Positions 14,101 through 26,487 of a DNA stretch of 64,000 bases are shown here, in pieces (the first letter of the stretch is position 1; each line of letters opens with the position of its first letter). A program made the translations under genes and the position numbers. The notes beneath the pieces were generated by a model that was not told where the DNA came from, did not search any database, and saw only the letters and a program-made list of their open reading frames with translations. The stretch is from Cephalotus follicularis (lineage: Eukaryota > Streptophyta > Magnoliopsida > Oxalidales > Cephalotaceae), in NCBI GenBank assembly GCA_001972305.1, contig BDDD01000902.1:1-64000 (forward strand). Direction: 5' to 3'.

Positions 14101-14580
14101 AAATTAAAGATAGGATATTGAATTGAATATTTGAGTAAATTTCCAATACTAAAAATTACCTTAGGCTCCACCATTGCATTCACGCATAAAAAAAGTCAAT
14201 ATCAGTAACACAATAACAAATATAGACATGGACGGTGTTTACATGGTGCATTTGCTACATAATGGATTGTGGCTATTATCGAGTCCCTATGGCACGCAAT
14301 GTGGCTAACTTAACCGTGCCTTCCCTAATCCCTTGACATGTGCGTTGGCCCGACACAACCTGTTGGGTCATCACGGAGAAAACATGGTAGATAAGCCTTA
14401 GGCATGTTCATGTTCGGCTTGTTTTGATTTAATTGAGTTCGAATTCAAACCAAATTTTTAATAAACTCAAAAATAATATTTTAATGATGAGCTTGAAGGC
14501 TATACGAGGTTATACAAAACATATATAATATTATTCAGGGAATGCAAAATTAAGAAAACAAAAATATATATAAAAACTTT

Positions 14581-14615
<35 letters not shown>

Positions 14616-16921
14616 AACACTTTAAACTGTCTTATCCTTCATCACTGAACTCAACTCATTTAGATTTTATCAAATTTAAATTCAAACTGATTTTTTAAGG
14701 AGCTCAAATCTAATTTAACTTAATAAAAAGTTCAAGAGTTTGAACTTTATTCAAAACAATAGTGCATGAAAAAATCGTTGTATGAAACTCTATTATCTTG
14801 AATCGTGCAGATTACAATTAAAAAACGATATGAGATAGTTACATAAATCACTAAAACTCATATATGATTTGAGTATCGGTTGATATTTAGTAGGCTCAAT
14901 ATAGAACTATTATGTTCCAAAAACATTTTAAAATGGGTAATATCAAACATTTTAATATTTTTATTAACTTTTTCATGAACTGTTACTTTACATGAAAAAT
15001 AATTATGTTGAGAGTAACATATGATAAAAGTGGTTTTAAATAGCACCGTATAAACTATCGGTGCTTAATAACAATTCACGAGCGACGCTGGAAAAGTTCT
15101 GACAAGTATTCGACAAAAACAGATAAAGAGAGCAGGCTAGGTTATAATAGGATCCGTTATTTATTTATTTATTAAAGTCTATCAATTAGTAGCAGAATAA
15201 ATGACAATTAGAGTCTACTCTAATGACTACAAATGTTTGTATAGCATGCTTCTACACAAAATGTTGATCTGAATAATGCTTCAAAGCGAGTAACAGCTTT
15301 TCTTTATGAGAATGCTATTTAGCATACCATAGTTGTAACACTGGCAATGCAATTATGGAACGGGACAATAGTTGTAAAACAAAATGACGAAATTTTAGTT
15401 TGTATATACATATATATAAAATAAATGAAATACAATTTAACAATGAAAATAAATTACTTCCCAATATTTATTCTATTATATTGATGGGTGAGTAATTAGA
15501 AGAAGAATTTAATAAAAGAATTACAAACTAAATATATGCTAAAAATGTAGTACGATAAAGTACAAGAATATAAAAACATGCATGCGGTAACTGGTTAGAG
15601 ATTTTTTTGTTTGGACAGTATTAGTTCGTTAGTTTGTCAAAGCGAGGGGTGTGAGTGCAATATAATTAAGGCGATCCAAATTAAGGGTAACTCACGTTTT
15701 ATTGTGATCACTGGTGAGAATTTAAACATTAGGCCTCTTGGACTGATGTTCGAGGACCCAACCATTATGGTGGGCCTTAATCTTCCCAATTAGAGATTGG
15801 CACGAGAAGTTTTAATAAAACATATGTTATAATATTAGATTATGGCTTCATGTTGGAGAAACCAATTCAGATAAAAGTTCAGCTTTCAAAAGGGAACAAC
15901 TAAAAATGAGCAATATCTTTATTGACAGAGCCTTATTATAGCTAATATAGAGTTGCTCTTTTGAGACTTGAGAGTTGAGAGTCACATCACATAAAAGGCT
16001 CTGAAAAGAAAATTTCCATCCAGATCGACTTAGACTTTCGTTTGGTAGCAAAGATGTGGATAACATACACATGGGGTTCCATTTATGGTCCACAAAATTG
16101 ACAACCTGTCCAAAAGCAAGACAGTTTTCATGGACAAACCCTATTCCTTACTAAAATGGCTAAGCCCATTAATTCCGCTACCCACGTTGGTTAGGACAAG
16201 AGATATTTGGTTGGACAGAGTCATAAGAGTCTATATTAAATAAAATATGATAAACACTCGTAACTATTGATATTAACTTTTATCATTAGTTAACTCAGTA
16301 GATCGTGTCCATATAATTTTTCAGTTAGGACCGCACTGTTAGGCCATGAGTCCCATTCTCGATAACCCGGTTGCCTAAATTCTGTCTCTAGCTCTGGAAT
16401 TTATTAGATATATGCAAAAATACCATAATCTAGTATGATAGAAAACAATGAAGCCTGTCTACTAACTAAGAAATTAGTACTGCCTTCACAGACTAACAAG
16501 AGGACATAGACGGCTAAAGGACAAGAAACTACAAAACCAAACATCATGTATCACTAACTTTTCTGTGCTTTATGTTAAGAGGACTGCCTCTACTCACATG
16601 TTCATCTGGGTTTCCATGTGATCCTCACAAATGCATACAAAAGTCTTATTTTATAATTTCTCCATATCCAACCAAATAATGTGACTTTAATTCATTCTTT
16701 TTGTAAACAGAACATCAGCAGGGGAATCATTAACAACAGCTTCTATTAGGTTACATTAGCAAAAAGCTGCTGCTCCAATGCAGTTTTGACAAAGGGGAAA
16801 CTTAAGGTAGGTGAATGTTAAAAATAAAAGATCTAATATTGAGAAACAAGAAAACAAAAGCTTAGCAAAGAACAACTTACACAAATATACAGTGAAAACA
16901 AAATTATAAGAATAAGTACAT
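11120..16921. other. Long spacer, no supported gene
   Basis: The stretch contains poly-T runs (for example 13750-13777), an (AT)n tract near 14587-14613, and a somewhat more GC-balanced block at 11880-12240 with two overlapping small ORFs and no recognisable domain. The block at 15600-15800 is also less AT-rich and codes for nothing I recognise. The 3' UTR of the ARM-repeat gene should occupy a few hundred bases just below 16922. Confidence 0.3.
14586..14613. repeat. (AT)n microsatellite
   Basis: About 14 consecutive AT dinucleotides in an AT-rich setting. Confidence 0.85.
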
Positions 16922-18643
16922 TCAAGAATGCCAGAGTCCACTCAAGATGCTACGGAATCTGTTGGTAGATAACTTCCTGACAAGTCTTTTTGCATCAGAA
17001 ACTTCTTCTGCAAGTTTCTCTATGTTTTTTAAGTAGCCAGAATTCGCAATCTTTCTTCTTGCTATATTACAACTTGTCAATGACGTTAGTATAGATAGCA
17101 ACAACTTTTTGTTACCTGAATTTCCCTCTTGAGCAAGCAATTGAAGAAGAAAACCAATATTGCGATCATCTTGACCAAACTTTTTTCGATTTGTAGGCAC
17201 CAAAACCATGCTAGAGAGAGCCTCGGCGGCCATTTCGCGTACCTCAAATGATTTTGCTTCAAGGAAGCTAACAAATACCTGCATAAAACCAGCATCTCCC
17301 ATAGCTTTCTTAACCTCCTCTGATGTTCCATTCAGCCTAAATGCCACCTTCAAGGCCAATTCTTGAACCGAAACATCTCCTTTTCGAAGAAAGAATAGTA
17401 AATGTTCCATAAATCCATAATTCAGCAGAATCTTCATACTACTAATTGAAGAGAAACATAAATCCTCAATAACTCTTAGTGCTATCTCTCTAGTTTTCGG
17501 GGAAAATGATGTTTTAGGATCCAAAACACGTACTAAAGCACGAATTCCACCTTCTCTGATAACAATTTGCTTCATTGGCTCATCACCAGACGCTATATTA
17601 TGAAGAAACCCAATTGAAGTTATTTGCACTGCTTCGTCTCTTGATGTTGCAAGCTTGGTAAATGTAGAAATAGCACCCCCTTCAATCATGAACCTCTTGA
17701 TTTCTTCAACGCCAATAAGATTTCTCAAAACCCCACAAGCGGGGGCAACCAATTCACCTCTAGAATCACCACTTGAACATATTTTCAATAGAGCTGTGAC
17801 ACCTCCATGAGAGGAGACTGACCATGCATTATCAGAATTCTCAGTCAAATTCTGCAAGCCCCTTACACTTGCCTCCTTGCCCAAAACACTTCCACTCTCT
17901 AAAACTCGAATCAATGGCCCAATAATCCCTGCTCCAATCAAAACACCCTTGAACATATCAAATCCAGATATCAAAGTAACCACCTTTGCAGCCTCTTCTT
18001 GAATCCCCACATTTATAGAATCAAGAAAATTCACTAGCAAATTCACAATATCACTAATTTCAACGACTGTCTTCACATACCTGTCATCTTCAACCATAAC
18101 TTCATGCAAATTGACCAAAGCTTGTCTCTTCATTTCTGTGTCACCAATCTTCATTCTTGTCAACAAATCACTCACATAGAACCTCATATCATCTTTGCAA
18201 GCACCAACACCAGGTTTGGAGACAACAATAGCAAAACCTTGAGTCAAGAAGCCAGCTGTATAAATCCCAGATAGATTCTTTAAATGTCGATCAAATTTCG
18301 TTGACATTACATCCAAATCACTCTGCATCAAAAGCTTGCCACTATAAGAAAGATCCACACATCTTCTTGCAAGATCATAGCACTCATTGACTGTGACCAA
18401 AATGGCTACTATCAGCCTTGAAAATGATTGGTTTAGACTAGAATCACAGTTTTCAATGGCTGCAAGGCCTGTATTTAGCTCTTCTAGCTTGTTTCTTATC
18501 ACCTGCCATTTCACTGGAAAGACTTTTACTGAATGAGAGAGGAATATCAATGAAGAGATGATCTCTGTGGTTTGTTTGATACTGGATTCTGTAGTAGATG
18601 ATTCTGGTGTGTTGGGGGCTTGCCTGGGATTCTCTTCTCCCAT
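16922..18643 (-). CDS. ARM-repeat (armadillo) superfamily protein, single exon
   Basis: 573 codons plus stop in one uninterrupted exon. ATG at 18643 (MGEENPRQAPNTPE) is preferred because the longer frame to 18718 lacks another upstream ATG-led start of better context; a second in-frame ATG lies only five codons upstream (MRQHK). After a Ser/Thr-rich start, residues about 25-150 form a helical N-terminal region of the kind found in a plant family of ARM proteins (DUF7032-like, as in Arabidopsis At5g50900). From about residue 160 to 545 there are repeated ARM-type helices with GG/GA turns (GAGIIGPLIRVL, GGAISTFTKLA, REGGIRALVRVL, NYGFMEHLLFFL). Length and intron-less structure agree with that family. 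There is no U-box, kinase or membrane segment, so it is probably a scaffold or adaptor. Its molecular function is not established from sequence. It is isolated from other host genes and looks intact. Confidence 0.9.
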   Translation of the reverse strand: MGEENPRQAPNTPESSTTESSIKQTTEIISSLIFLSHSVKVFPVKWQVIRNKLEELNTGLAAIENCDSSLNQSFSRLIVAILVTVNECYDLARRCVDLSYSGKLLMQSDLDVMSTKFDRHLKNLSGIYTAGFLTQGFAIVVSKPGVGACKDDMRFYVSDLLTRMKIGDTEMKRQALVNLHEVMVEDDRYVKTVVEISDIVNLLVNFLDSINVGIQEEAAKVVTLISGFDMFKGVLIGAGIIGPLIRVLESGSVLGKEASVRGLQNLTENSDNAWSVSSHGGVTALLKICSSGDSRGELVAPACGVLRNLIGVEEIKRFMIEGGAISTFTKLATSRDEAVQITSIGFLHNIASGDEPMKQIVIREGGIRALVRVLDPKTSFSPKTREIALRVIEDLCFSSISSMKILLNYGFMEHLLFFLRKGDVSVQELALKVAFRLNGTSEEVKKAMGDAGFMQVFVSFLEAKSFEVREMAAEALSSMVLVPTNRKKFGQDDRNIGFLLQLLAQEGNSGNKKLLLSILTSLTSCNIARRKIANSGYLKNIEKLAEEVSDAKRLVRKLSTNRFRSILSGLWHS

Positions 18644-18729
18644 TTTGTGTTGCCTCATAGGTTTTGCAGCAACCCCATTTTCTCTGTTTGGAGAAAGAAA
18701 AAAAAATCTCTGTTTCAAGAGAGAAATTT

Positions 18730-21700
18730 ATGTACAATCTTTAGAGAGATATACATTTATCGTAACTGCAATATCACAACACCTGTGCTTATCTTTAGTT
18801 GGATTGGAGCTGAAACAGAATGGGAGTTTAACGTTCATTTACAGTTCTGTCCTTTCCGGAATTTATTTATTTTTAATTTATACCATATGTGTTAGAGATA
18901 ACAAAATGGATCTGCACTAGTAGGTATCCGCAACTGTATTTGTATTAATATATGTACTTATGGAACGTGAATACTTTTAAACTTGTAGCCGAAGCACTCG
19001 TACTCCCGACTGAATGTACTCATATGTGCAAGTATTTTATAATCTTATTTTTATTTTTATTTTTGATATATGATAATTTTAAAAAACTCTATATATAAGG
19101 TAAATTATATTAAACATTTAGAGATTTAATTTTGAAAATATGGTTTCATAAGCTGATCAATTGTGACTCACAAAATAACTTATTGAATTTGAATATTTCT
19201 TTTTTAAAAAAAAAACTGAATTTTCAAAAAAAGTTTAGGTACAGTTTTTAATGTACAGGTAAAGGTAGTATATATGTATCATATATCTGTTGAAAATAGT
19301 TACATTTGTTCATGTAACAGGTATGCAATTTTATCTGCCAATATTTAATTATCAGTTCTAATTTATAAGATTAGATGTTAATAAAATAAGAGACTCGTGA
19401 AAAAAGCAACCACAATAATTGCTAAATTAACGTCGCATTAACATAAGGATTTGAACGTTTCAGAGACACACATTGAGAGGTGAGAAGGGTATATTTGTCA
19501 ATATGTTTGATGTAAAAGGTTAAACGAGTTTCATTCGAAGATAGAGAATGTTAAGAGGGAAGTGTGTCTATTTATGTGTGACGGGTGTTTTGATTGGGAT
19601 TTACATATTCAGGCACAAAAGAGGTGGGTCCGTGATCTTCTCTCAATGATTTACTGGTGCTGTGCTCTTCTTTATGTATATAAATATATTTTTGTGCTCT
19701 AGACATTTTGCAAAAACGAATATATGTGTGTGGTAAAAGTAACATTAACATCATCCACTCATATTTAATGTTATATTATATGGTATTATATAGTGGGAGT
19801 TATAAGTTGGCTGGAGTTTTTTTCATAAAACTACGTTGTCAGGTTAACAATCCAAGCAATTGTTATTTCGTAAGGCTGTTTACAAAAGCTATTCATGTGT
19901 GAAGTAATGGGAAAGAATATGAAGACTATAAATCTTAAAGTTTAAGGTCGCATTTTACTATTTGTTAGAATTTTTATTAAATATTTGAGAATTTTTTTTA
20001 AGAACAGAGATATCTTAAATCGTTGATCAAACGCATCTCTTCTTTCTATGATTATTTTTTACCGAAAACACTTTATAAGCGATAAGAATACTAAGATTTA
20101 ATTTTGACACCTTCGGATTTATGTCACGTAGAAAAGACATTTTAGTAAATTCATGCGGGACTACAATGAGATATAAGAAGGCTTGAACATGGGACTTTTT
20201 AGTTAAAAATCTTAAAATTTATCACCTAGCCCATATCTTGTTAATATTTGATATTAATTACACACATTAAAATTTTTCTCCCCTACACATTATTTTATAA
20301 CACTCTAGTGGTAAATTTTCTCAAATTTCTACTAGGGACCGAACCTTGATCTTCTTAATAATAATGCAATGTATTTGTTCTTGGGATGTCCTCTTAGAGA
20401 CATTTTGTAGGTTGGATTTGATCAATAATCAATTGAGATCGGCTTCAGTCATTTTCTCCCATTAATTAGACCAATCATTTTGCCTATAAGAAACATTATT
20501 GCGATTAACATTTTTCAAATTCAATTATTTGATTTAATGTTCTATATGTCTAGACCATGCATGCAAAATTTTAAATTCATAGAATATCACAAACTATTTT
20601 ATTTATATATATAAAATTTAATTGTTTTACATTTTCTTAATTTAGAATAAAATATTAGTTTATTCAATACAATATTTATAGATATATGATTGAATAGAAC
20701 ATTAAATCCAATATGGTTAGATTTGGAACAAATATGTTTTTTCAAGAAAAAACATCAGTCCAATTAATATAGAATAAAAAAAAGATCTAAACCAATCCCT
20801 AATCAAAATGTGTTTCTTGTAAAATTTAAACAATGGTTAGTATACACAAATATATAAATATCGAAGAGCTATTTGGCTATCTGCGATGGAACATGAAAAA
20901 TCCCAACAACTACTATATAGTTAGGCATTGCCCTAGTGTTCATGCAAGACTACAAGAGTATCATTTAGCTTTTGCTTTAAGAGTAAGATTTTATTGCATC
21001 AGCAGTTTCTGAGTTGTGAAAGTTTATCAATCTTTATGTTTGTCACTTTATAATTTCCTTGATAATCGAGAAATGTGTCGAGGGTCACTTGACAAACACA
21101 AACCAGAATGCAGACAAAGCTTGTTAGAGCCAGATGTTGAGAGATAACAGTATCACTATGGACCACCCCTTAAGAGAAGTAGATGAGTAAATGTCGTTTC
21201 CTTCGATTATGTGAAGGGAAAAAAAAAGGTAGCTTTCATTATTTTTTTTGGAGAAGGAGATGAGTAAATGTCACAACCCCCACCCCACCATGTGAAGCCC
21301 TTTGTTTGTTGGATGCCCTTGAGGTAGCAATCACCTTTTGAAGGTGAAGCTACACACCCATTCGAAAGAAAGAGAAAGAAGCTACACAAAAGCCAAAAGC
21401 TGCTCATGTCAAAATAAAAGGCCGCATCTAATACAAAGCACAAAGTCTAATTGACCACCTCTAAAGCCACTTTAAAAAACCTCTTTCAATTAAATTAAAA
21501 ATTAAGGTTTATATTTATTTATATATGGTAATTTTCCACGGAAAATTTGGAAGCAAAGAGCATATAAACCTTAGAAAATCAAGACACCAAGAAAATTAAA
21601 AAATTGGTTGACCCATGATGTTGTTAGGTGACTAATTATTCTACTATTAATTAATACTGCCTTATAAAGACAAAATACCCAATATGAATTGTTACACTCT

Positions 21701-23778
21701 ATCAAAGACTAATGCAAAACATAACTTTTACTAATTATTTTATTTTGAATAACGTGATAATTCTGTAGGAATGACATGTGTTAATTATGTAAGATATTGA
21801 GATCCATAGTTATATTATATTATAAGAAATTATTAGGTAGACACAACCTAGTTAGATACAACGATATCCGTGTTAATAGTTTATACAACTATTTATCATA
21901 TTTTTATATCATGTGTATTTTTATCATTATTTATTTCTATATTGACTGTGTTCACTCGAGAATCTTTCTACTATCATTCATATGTTATTCATAAAAAGTT
22001 ATCATATCTTTTGAGACAAAAAAAAAAAATTGTAAAACTTTTAGACGTTCACGTAATCTTCTCAAAATGAGCATGTCTAACCTAGTATGAAGGATGATCT
22101 GTGATTGATTATTTTGAAAGTAATTCAGCTTTGTTTTTGTTAATAAAGTTTAAACAAGGTGGGGATATTGGTACATTTTGTCTTCGAAACTGAACTTTCT
22201 TATTGTTGGCCAGCGTGGTGGCGGTGCAAATTCCCATCCACAAATTAAATCTATGTGGCATTTTCAATCTGCATGCACATGGCCTCAATTCACTCTTAAT
22301 TAGCGGCCCCATATTCATAAATCTTTCCTACGTTAGCCAAATTTTTTTTTTGGTAGATATATATACAATCAATAATAAGAGTTTAATTAATAATTTATCA
22401 TATTCTTGTATAATATTTACTTTTATTATTGATCATGTCTAATTGATCAGGTAATACTTAAGAGATATAATAATTATCATCTCTCATGTAATAATTGATG
22501 TGGATCGTAGGGGAAACTTTGTTATATTATATGCAACAATTAATTGAAGATGCGTATGGGCTTATGAATTATGGTCAAGATAATTAATAAATTGATCATA
22601 AATATCGCCCATTTTGGTCCGTTAGCGGAAAGATGCATTATTTATCCACATAAATGGCTATGGACAGGCTAGAGTGCATATAGAAGCCACTAAACTATAA
22701 GGTGTCTTAGGTGTTTAATGCCTATAAGGAATTAGGTAGTGTCTGCAAAAGCAAGAAAGTGAGGATCTATAAACTTTTGCGTAGGGAAGAAGGTAAAAAC
22801 TGAAATAAAAAATCTTAATTGCAAAAAACCTTAGCGTAGAAGAGAAATACATAGAACCAGTGTTATTTCACGCTCATCTACTGTCAAGAGAACATGTCCA
22901 AGTCATGGGGAGGAAATTATCGTTAGTAGCTAATTTTAAAATAAAATAAAAAGATAAAAAAAAAACAAATAAAGAAAGAAAGAAATCTTGCATCATGAAG
23001 GTGATATTCGAATTTCTTGTTTTCCTGATATCTAAGCTTCTTTTAGACGAGAAACTCCTCCAAACTATACTTGTTTTAGGTATGTAATGCTCGATGGACT
23101 AATACATGATTCTTTCGATCATGATTTTTCAGGTTATACCTAGTCTAATTACAACTAAACTTGAAACATATGGATCTACCATACTGGTCTCCAATTTACC
23201 CTAATCCTTGGGCTACATGGGTAGGTGGTCGATCAATATCAAGTTGTGACCAAAGAAAAATGTTTATAATCATTGCAAATGTATAAGGTGTGCAAATTTA
23301 GTTGAGCAGAAAACGACTAATTAAACAAAGCCAAATAAAATTTCGGTTCAGCTAGTTTGGTTTCGGGTTCTGAAAATTAAAACTAAAAAAAATTCATTCC
23401 AACAAAAAATTGACTATTTTTTAATTAAATTCAGCTAGTACCGAACTCTAAATTTTGGTTTTGGTTAATAACCAAGTTAAAAAATAACCGACCGATGCAC
23501 ACACCTACAAATATATCTAAGATCGAGTTGGGCACATTAATCAAATTATTTGCTTTTTTTTTTTAATTTAAAAAGTTGATGCTACAGATCGGAAACATTT
23601 GGAGAGAAATTTAAGCGTTTTGGACAACCTAATACCGCAGTGAATTATATTATAGTAAGAGGCAATAGCCATCACATAAAGATTGTTGCTTAAAATGGCA
23701 TATATATAATAATTGCAGCATGTATATATATACAAAGTAATTAAAATATAGACGTGTCTTTTATACATGTTACGTATA
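18730..23778. other. Upstream region of ARM gene and spacer
   Basis: The first few hundred bases should hold the promoter and 5' UTR of the minus-strand ARM gene. The rest is AT-rich spacer. At 21177-21290 the phrase agatgagtaaatgtc occurs twice, a small local duplication. A partial MITE lies at 20515-20740. No coding gene is supported. Confidence 0.3.
20515..20740. mobile_element. Partial copy of long-hairpin MITE family
   Basis: Contains tctagaccatgcatgcaaa followed by an AT-rich arm and, inverted at the far side, gattgaatagaacattaaat. These words occur in the same order in the MITE copies at 23779-24042, 60646-60962 and 61037-61367. The ends are eroded. Confidence 0.45.
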
Positions 23779-24042
23779 TTAACACTTAATTATTATATCA
23801 ATGATTAATATTTTATAAATTCAATCATTATATATAATATAAAATTTATATAAATTGTGTTTATAAAATTTTAAGTCAATTAAATATTCTTAACTAATTT
23901 ATTTTCACAAATTTATTCAATGAAATATCTACAGATACTCGATTGACCTGAAAATTTATATTCATGATCTATTTAAATTGAACATTAAATCTAACAGATA
24001 AATCTTTAAAATATTAATTATAAATATGATAATTAAAGATAT
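23779..24042. mobile_element. Long-hairpin MITE copy
   Basis: The left arm (cttaattattatatcaatg, then attaatatttt) is the approximate inverse of the right arm (attaattataaatatgataa then ttaaagata). The element can fold into one long imperfect hairpin. The family words gattaatattttnnaaatt, tattcaatgaaatatctacaga and atgatctattt are shared with the copies near 61 kb. It has no coding capacity. Confidence 0.55.
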
Positions 24043-24795
24043 CAATACAAATAAATTATACATATTAACAAATATAAAAGATTTTTCATTAAAATATTCA
24101 GACTTGACATTTTGATGTGAAGCATTAGGGATGCAAACATTATCGTTGATAATGACAACCAAAATAATGTGTCGTAATCTTGGCTTTGGCGCCCATTCTA
24201 CTCTAAATTAAGGCAGTGCCTGCCGGCCTTGCAAAATTCTTTGGTTTGGTGTTCAAATTTGTTTCTAAGCAAATAGAATTGGGTTGTTGATGACCAACAA
24301 AACATTAAAGATGTCATGAGCCCAGCAATGGTTCTAAATATCTGAAGTCTACTTTGCCTTTACTATATGGCGTACGAAATTCGCCTGAAACTTTATTAGG
24401 AGCCGTTTGTTGTAGGAAATTAATTTCAACGAAAATTGATACTCCATCATATTCTTGGTACACATTTATGGTTTGAAAACTCTCATAATGAATTGCATTT
24501 CAGTTTTGTTCAATTTATTGTATTTATAAGAAATAACATTTATTCCTATGGTTCACCAGGGATGCTTACTAAAATATTCAAAGAAGTTTAATGTGTTACA
24601 ATTTACAATACCTATGTAAGATATTATTTTAATCCTGATTAGTATACTTCCATTTCTCCACTGTCCATAATATAACAAAATATAAATCCATCCATAATTT
24701 CAATTTATCATGATTTGTACTTTTAATAATATATCAAAAAACATATGCATAACCAAAATCCCATAACATTTTGTCATGGCAATGTTATATTTATC

Positions 24796-25173
24796 AATGT
24801 TTTAATACCTGAACTAGGCCGGCGGGTCCCAAGGGCAAATTTTCATTTTATTTTTATAGATTTTAAACGTTTTAACATATTTGATGTATCGATTTTGTTT
24901 TTATTTTTTGGTATTGCCTTGTCAAATGTCAAGTATTGTTAGAAAATTAAAATGATTATTTTAATTTTTTTGTAAAAAATATTTTTAAAATTCTTTATTA
25001 ACCCGGTCGCCGATCCAACCCAGGTCAATTCGATGAGACCGACATGGTCAACTGAGTTTGATCAGTTTAATCTGAGTCAAAACTCATTGTTAAATTATAG
25101 CATTTTCAGATCCTGTCAAAAGTCTAAGTCATGTCCAAACCGTCGACTAGGCCAATCCGATTTTCAAAACACT
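24796..25173. mobile_element. MITE related to the one at 5680-6011
   Basis: The left end aatgttttaatacctgaact and the inverted right end agtgttttgaaaatcgga match over much of the first 25 positions. The interior carries the same GGTCAA/GACCGAC-rich word content as the 5.7-kb MITE. There is no coding sequence. The target duplication is unclear. Confidence 0.4.
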
Positions 25174-26070
25174 AATACATTGCTACTCCAATAAATAGAT
25201 TGTATGATATCTTTTTGTAACTGTGGCGTAGCATGACTTTTTTGTATCAATATTTGAGGTCAAGGGAACAATTATGTCTGAACTTTTACGTTGAGTTTAT
25301 TTAGTGATGAGACTTTAATTTTGGTCAATCGGGTGTTCAAACACTAAAAATTGAAGTAAATATTTGTTAAGGTGACTGTTAATTGGTCATGCATGTCACA
25401 ATTAAATTAATATATTTTTTAACATTTCAATAATTATAATATCGATGTGGACTAAAGATATACTAAAATTTTAAAAAAGAATGCATCAATTGTATATCAG
25501 GGATGGAAATAGGAAACAAATTGTTAGAATTGGAAAAAAAAAAAAAAAAACTAAGATTGGGGAAACAGATTAAGGCCCTCAATGCCACGGCCATCCTCCA
25601 AACGCCACCACCTTGCCATAAATCACTCCAAAGCAACTCCAAGAAACACTAAAGAACAAAACACCAAAACAAAAGAGTAAATAAGAAAAACAGCGCATAA
25701 ATAAACAAATACATAAAACAAACATATGTCGTGTGCTACCAGGACCACTGGAGGAATTCACCATGCTCCACCACTATTGCCTCCACCAGCAAGCTCTGAT
25801 CCACCACCCATATCTAGATTTGCAATTTCTTTATCCGTCGATTTAATCATTGAATTTTTGTTAAAATAAAAAGGAAGAAAAAAATGTGAAACACCCTGAG
25901 CCAATTTAGTCACTTAATTAATCCAATTGTTGGTACTAGTTAAGTCAAACAATTGCGGAATAATAAAAAACTTTAATAAAAGTTATACAAACATTCTTTT
26001 AGCCTCTTAAAACAATATATGTGCTCATGACAATCCAAAATACAATTCAATCTTAATCAGTTCGATACAA
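25174..26070. other. Spacer with gypsy-like scraps
   Basis: Poly-A run near 25535-25550. The block near 25885-26060 (gaaacaccctgagcc...) resembles the start of a plant gypsy LTR in reverse orientation but is short and degraded. No gene is supported. Confidence 0.3.
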
Positions 26071-26487
26071 TTGTAACACCCCTAGCCCGAGGCATTATCA
26101 ATTCGTTCTATTCGGTCTCTTAGTCCAATGTAGGGTGCTAGATAAAGTAGTCATTATGCAAAAAAATTTTAAACTTTAAATAGTCCATTCAAGATACTTA
26201 ATACAACTGACATAGAAACTCAAATTATCTGATCAAATCCACAAAATCTCTTAAATTACGAATTCTTAACCATAAATGTCCTTACAGAGACATAGTTTAA
26301 ACAAATACATATTCTTTACATAAAACATATGACCACACTTAATGATCCCTCCTTACATCCTTGCCTTAAGTAATTGTCCAATCACTGGCTACTGCTACTA
26401 GATCCTCAACTTGATGTCCAAAATAATAACCCAATCCATCCCAAAAGATGTGTCAGCCATTTATATACCATCGTCCCATACCGACGT

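Noticed and set aside
21207-21443. Minus-strand 78-codon ORF with a hydrophobic stretch resembling a signal peptide
   Set aside because: The first Met is followed by charged and aromatic residues, no mature small-protein motif is evident, and the locus overlaps a local duplication with poly-A.
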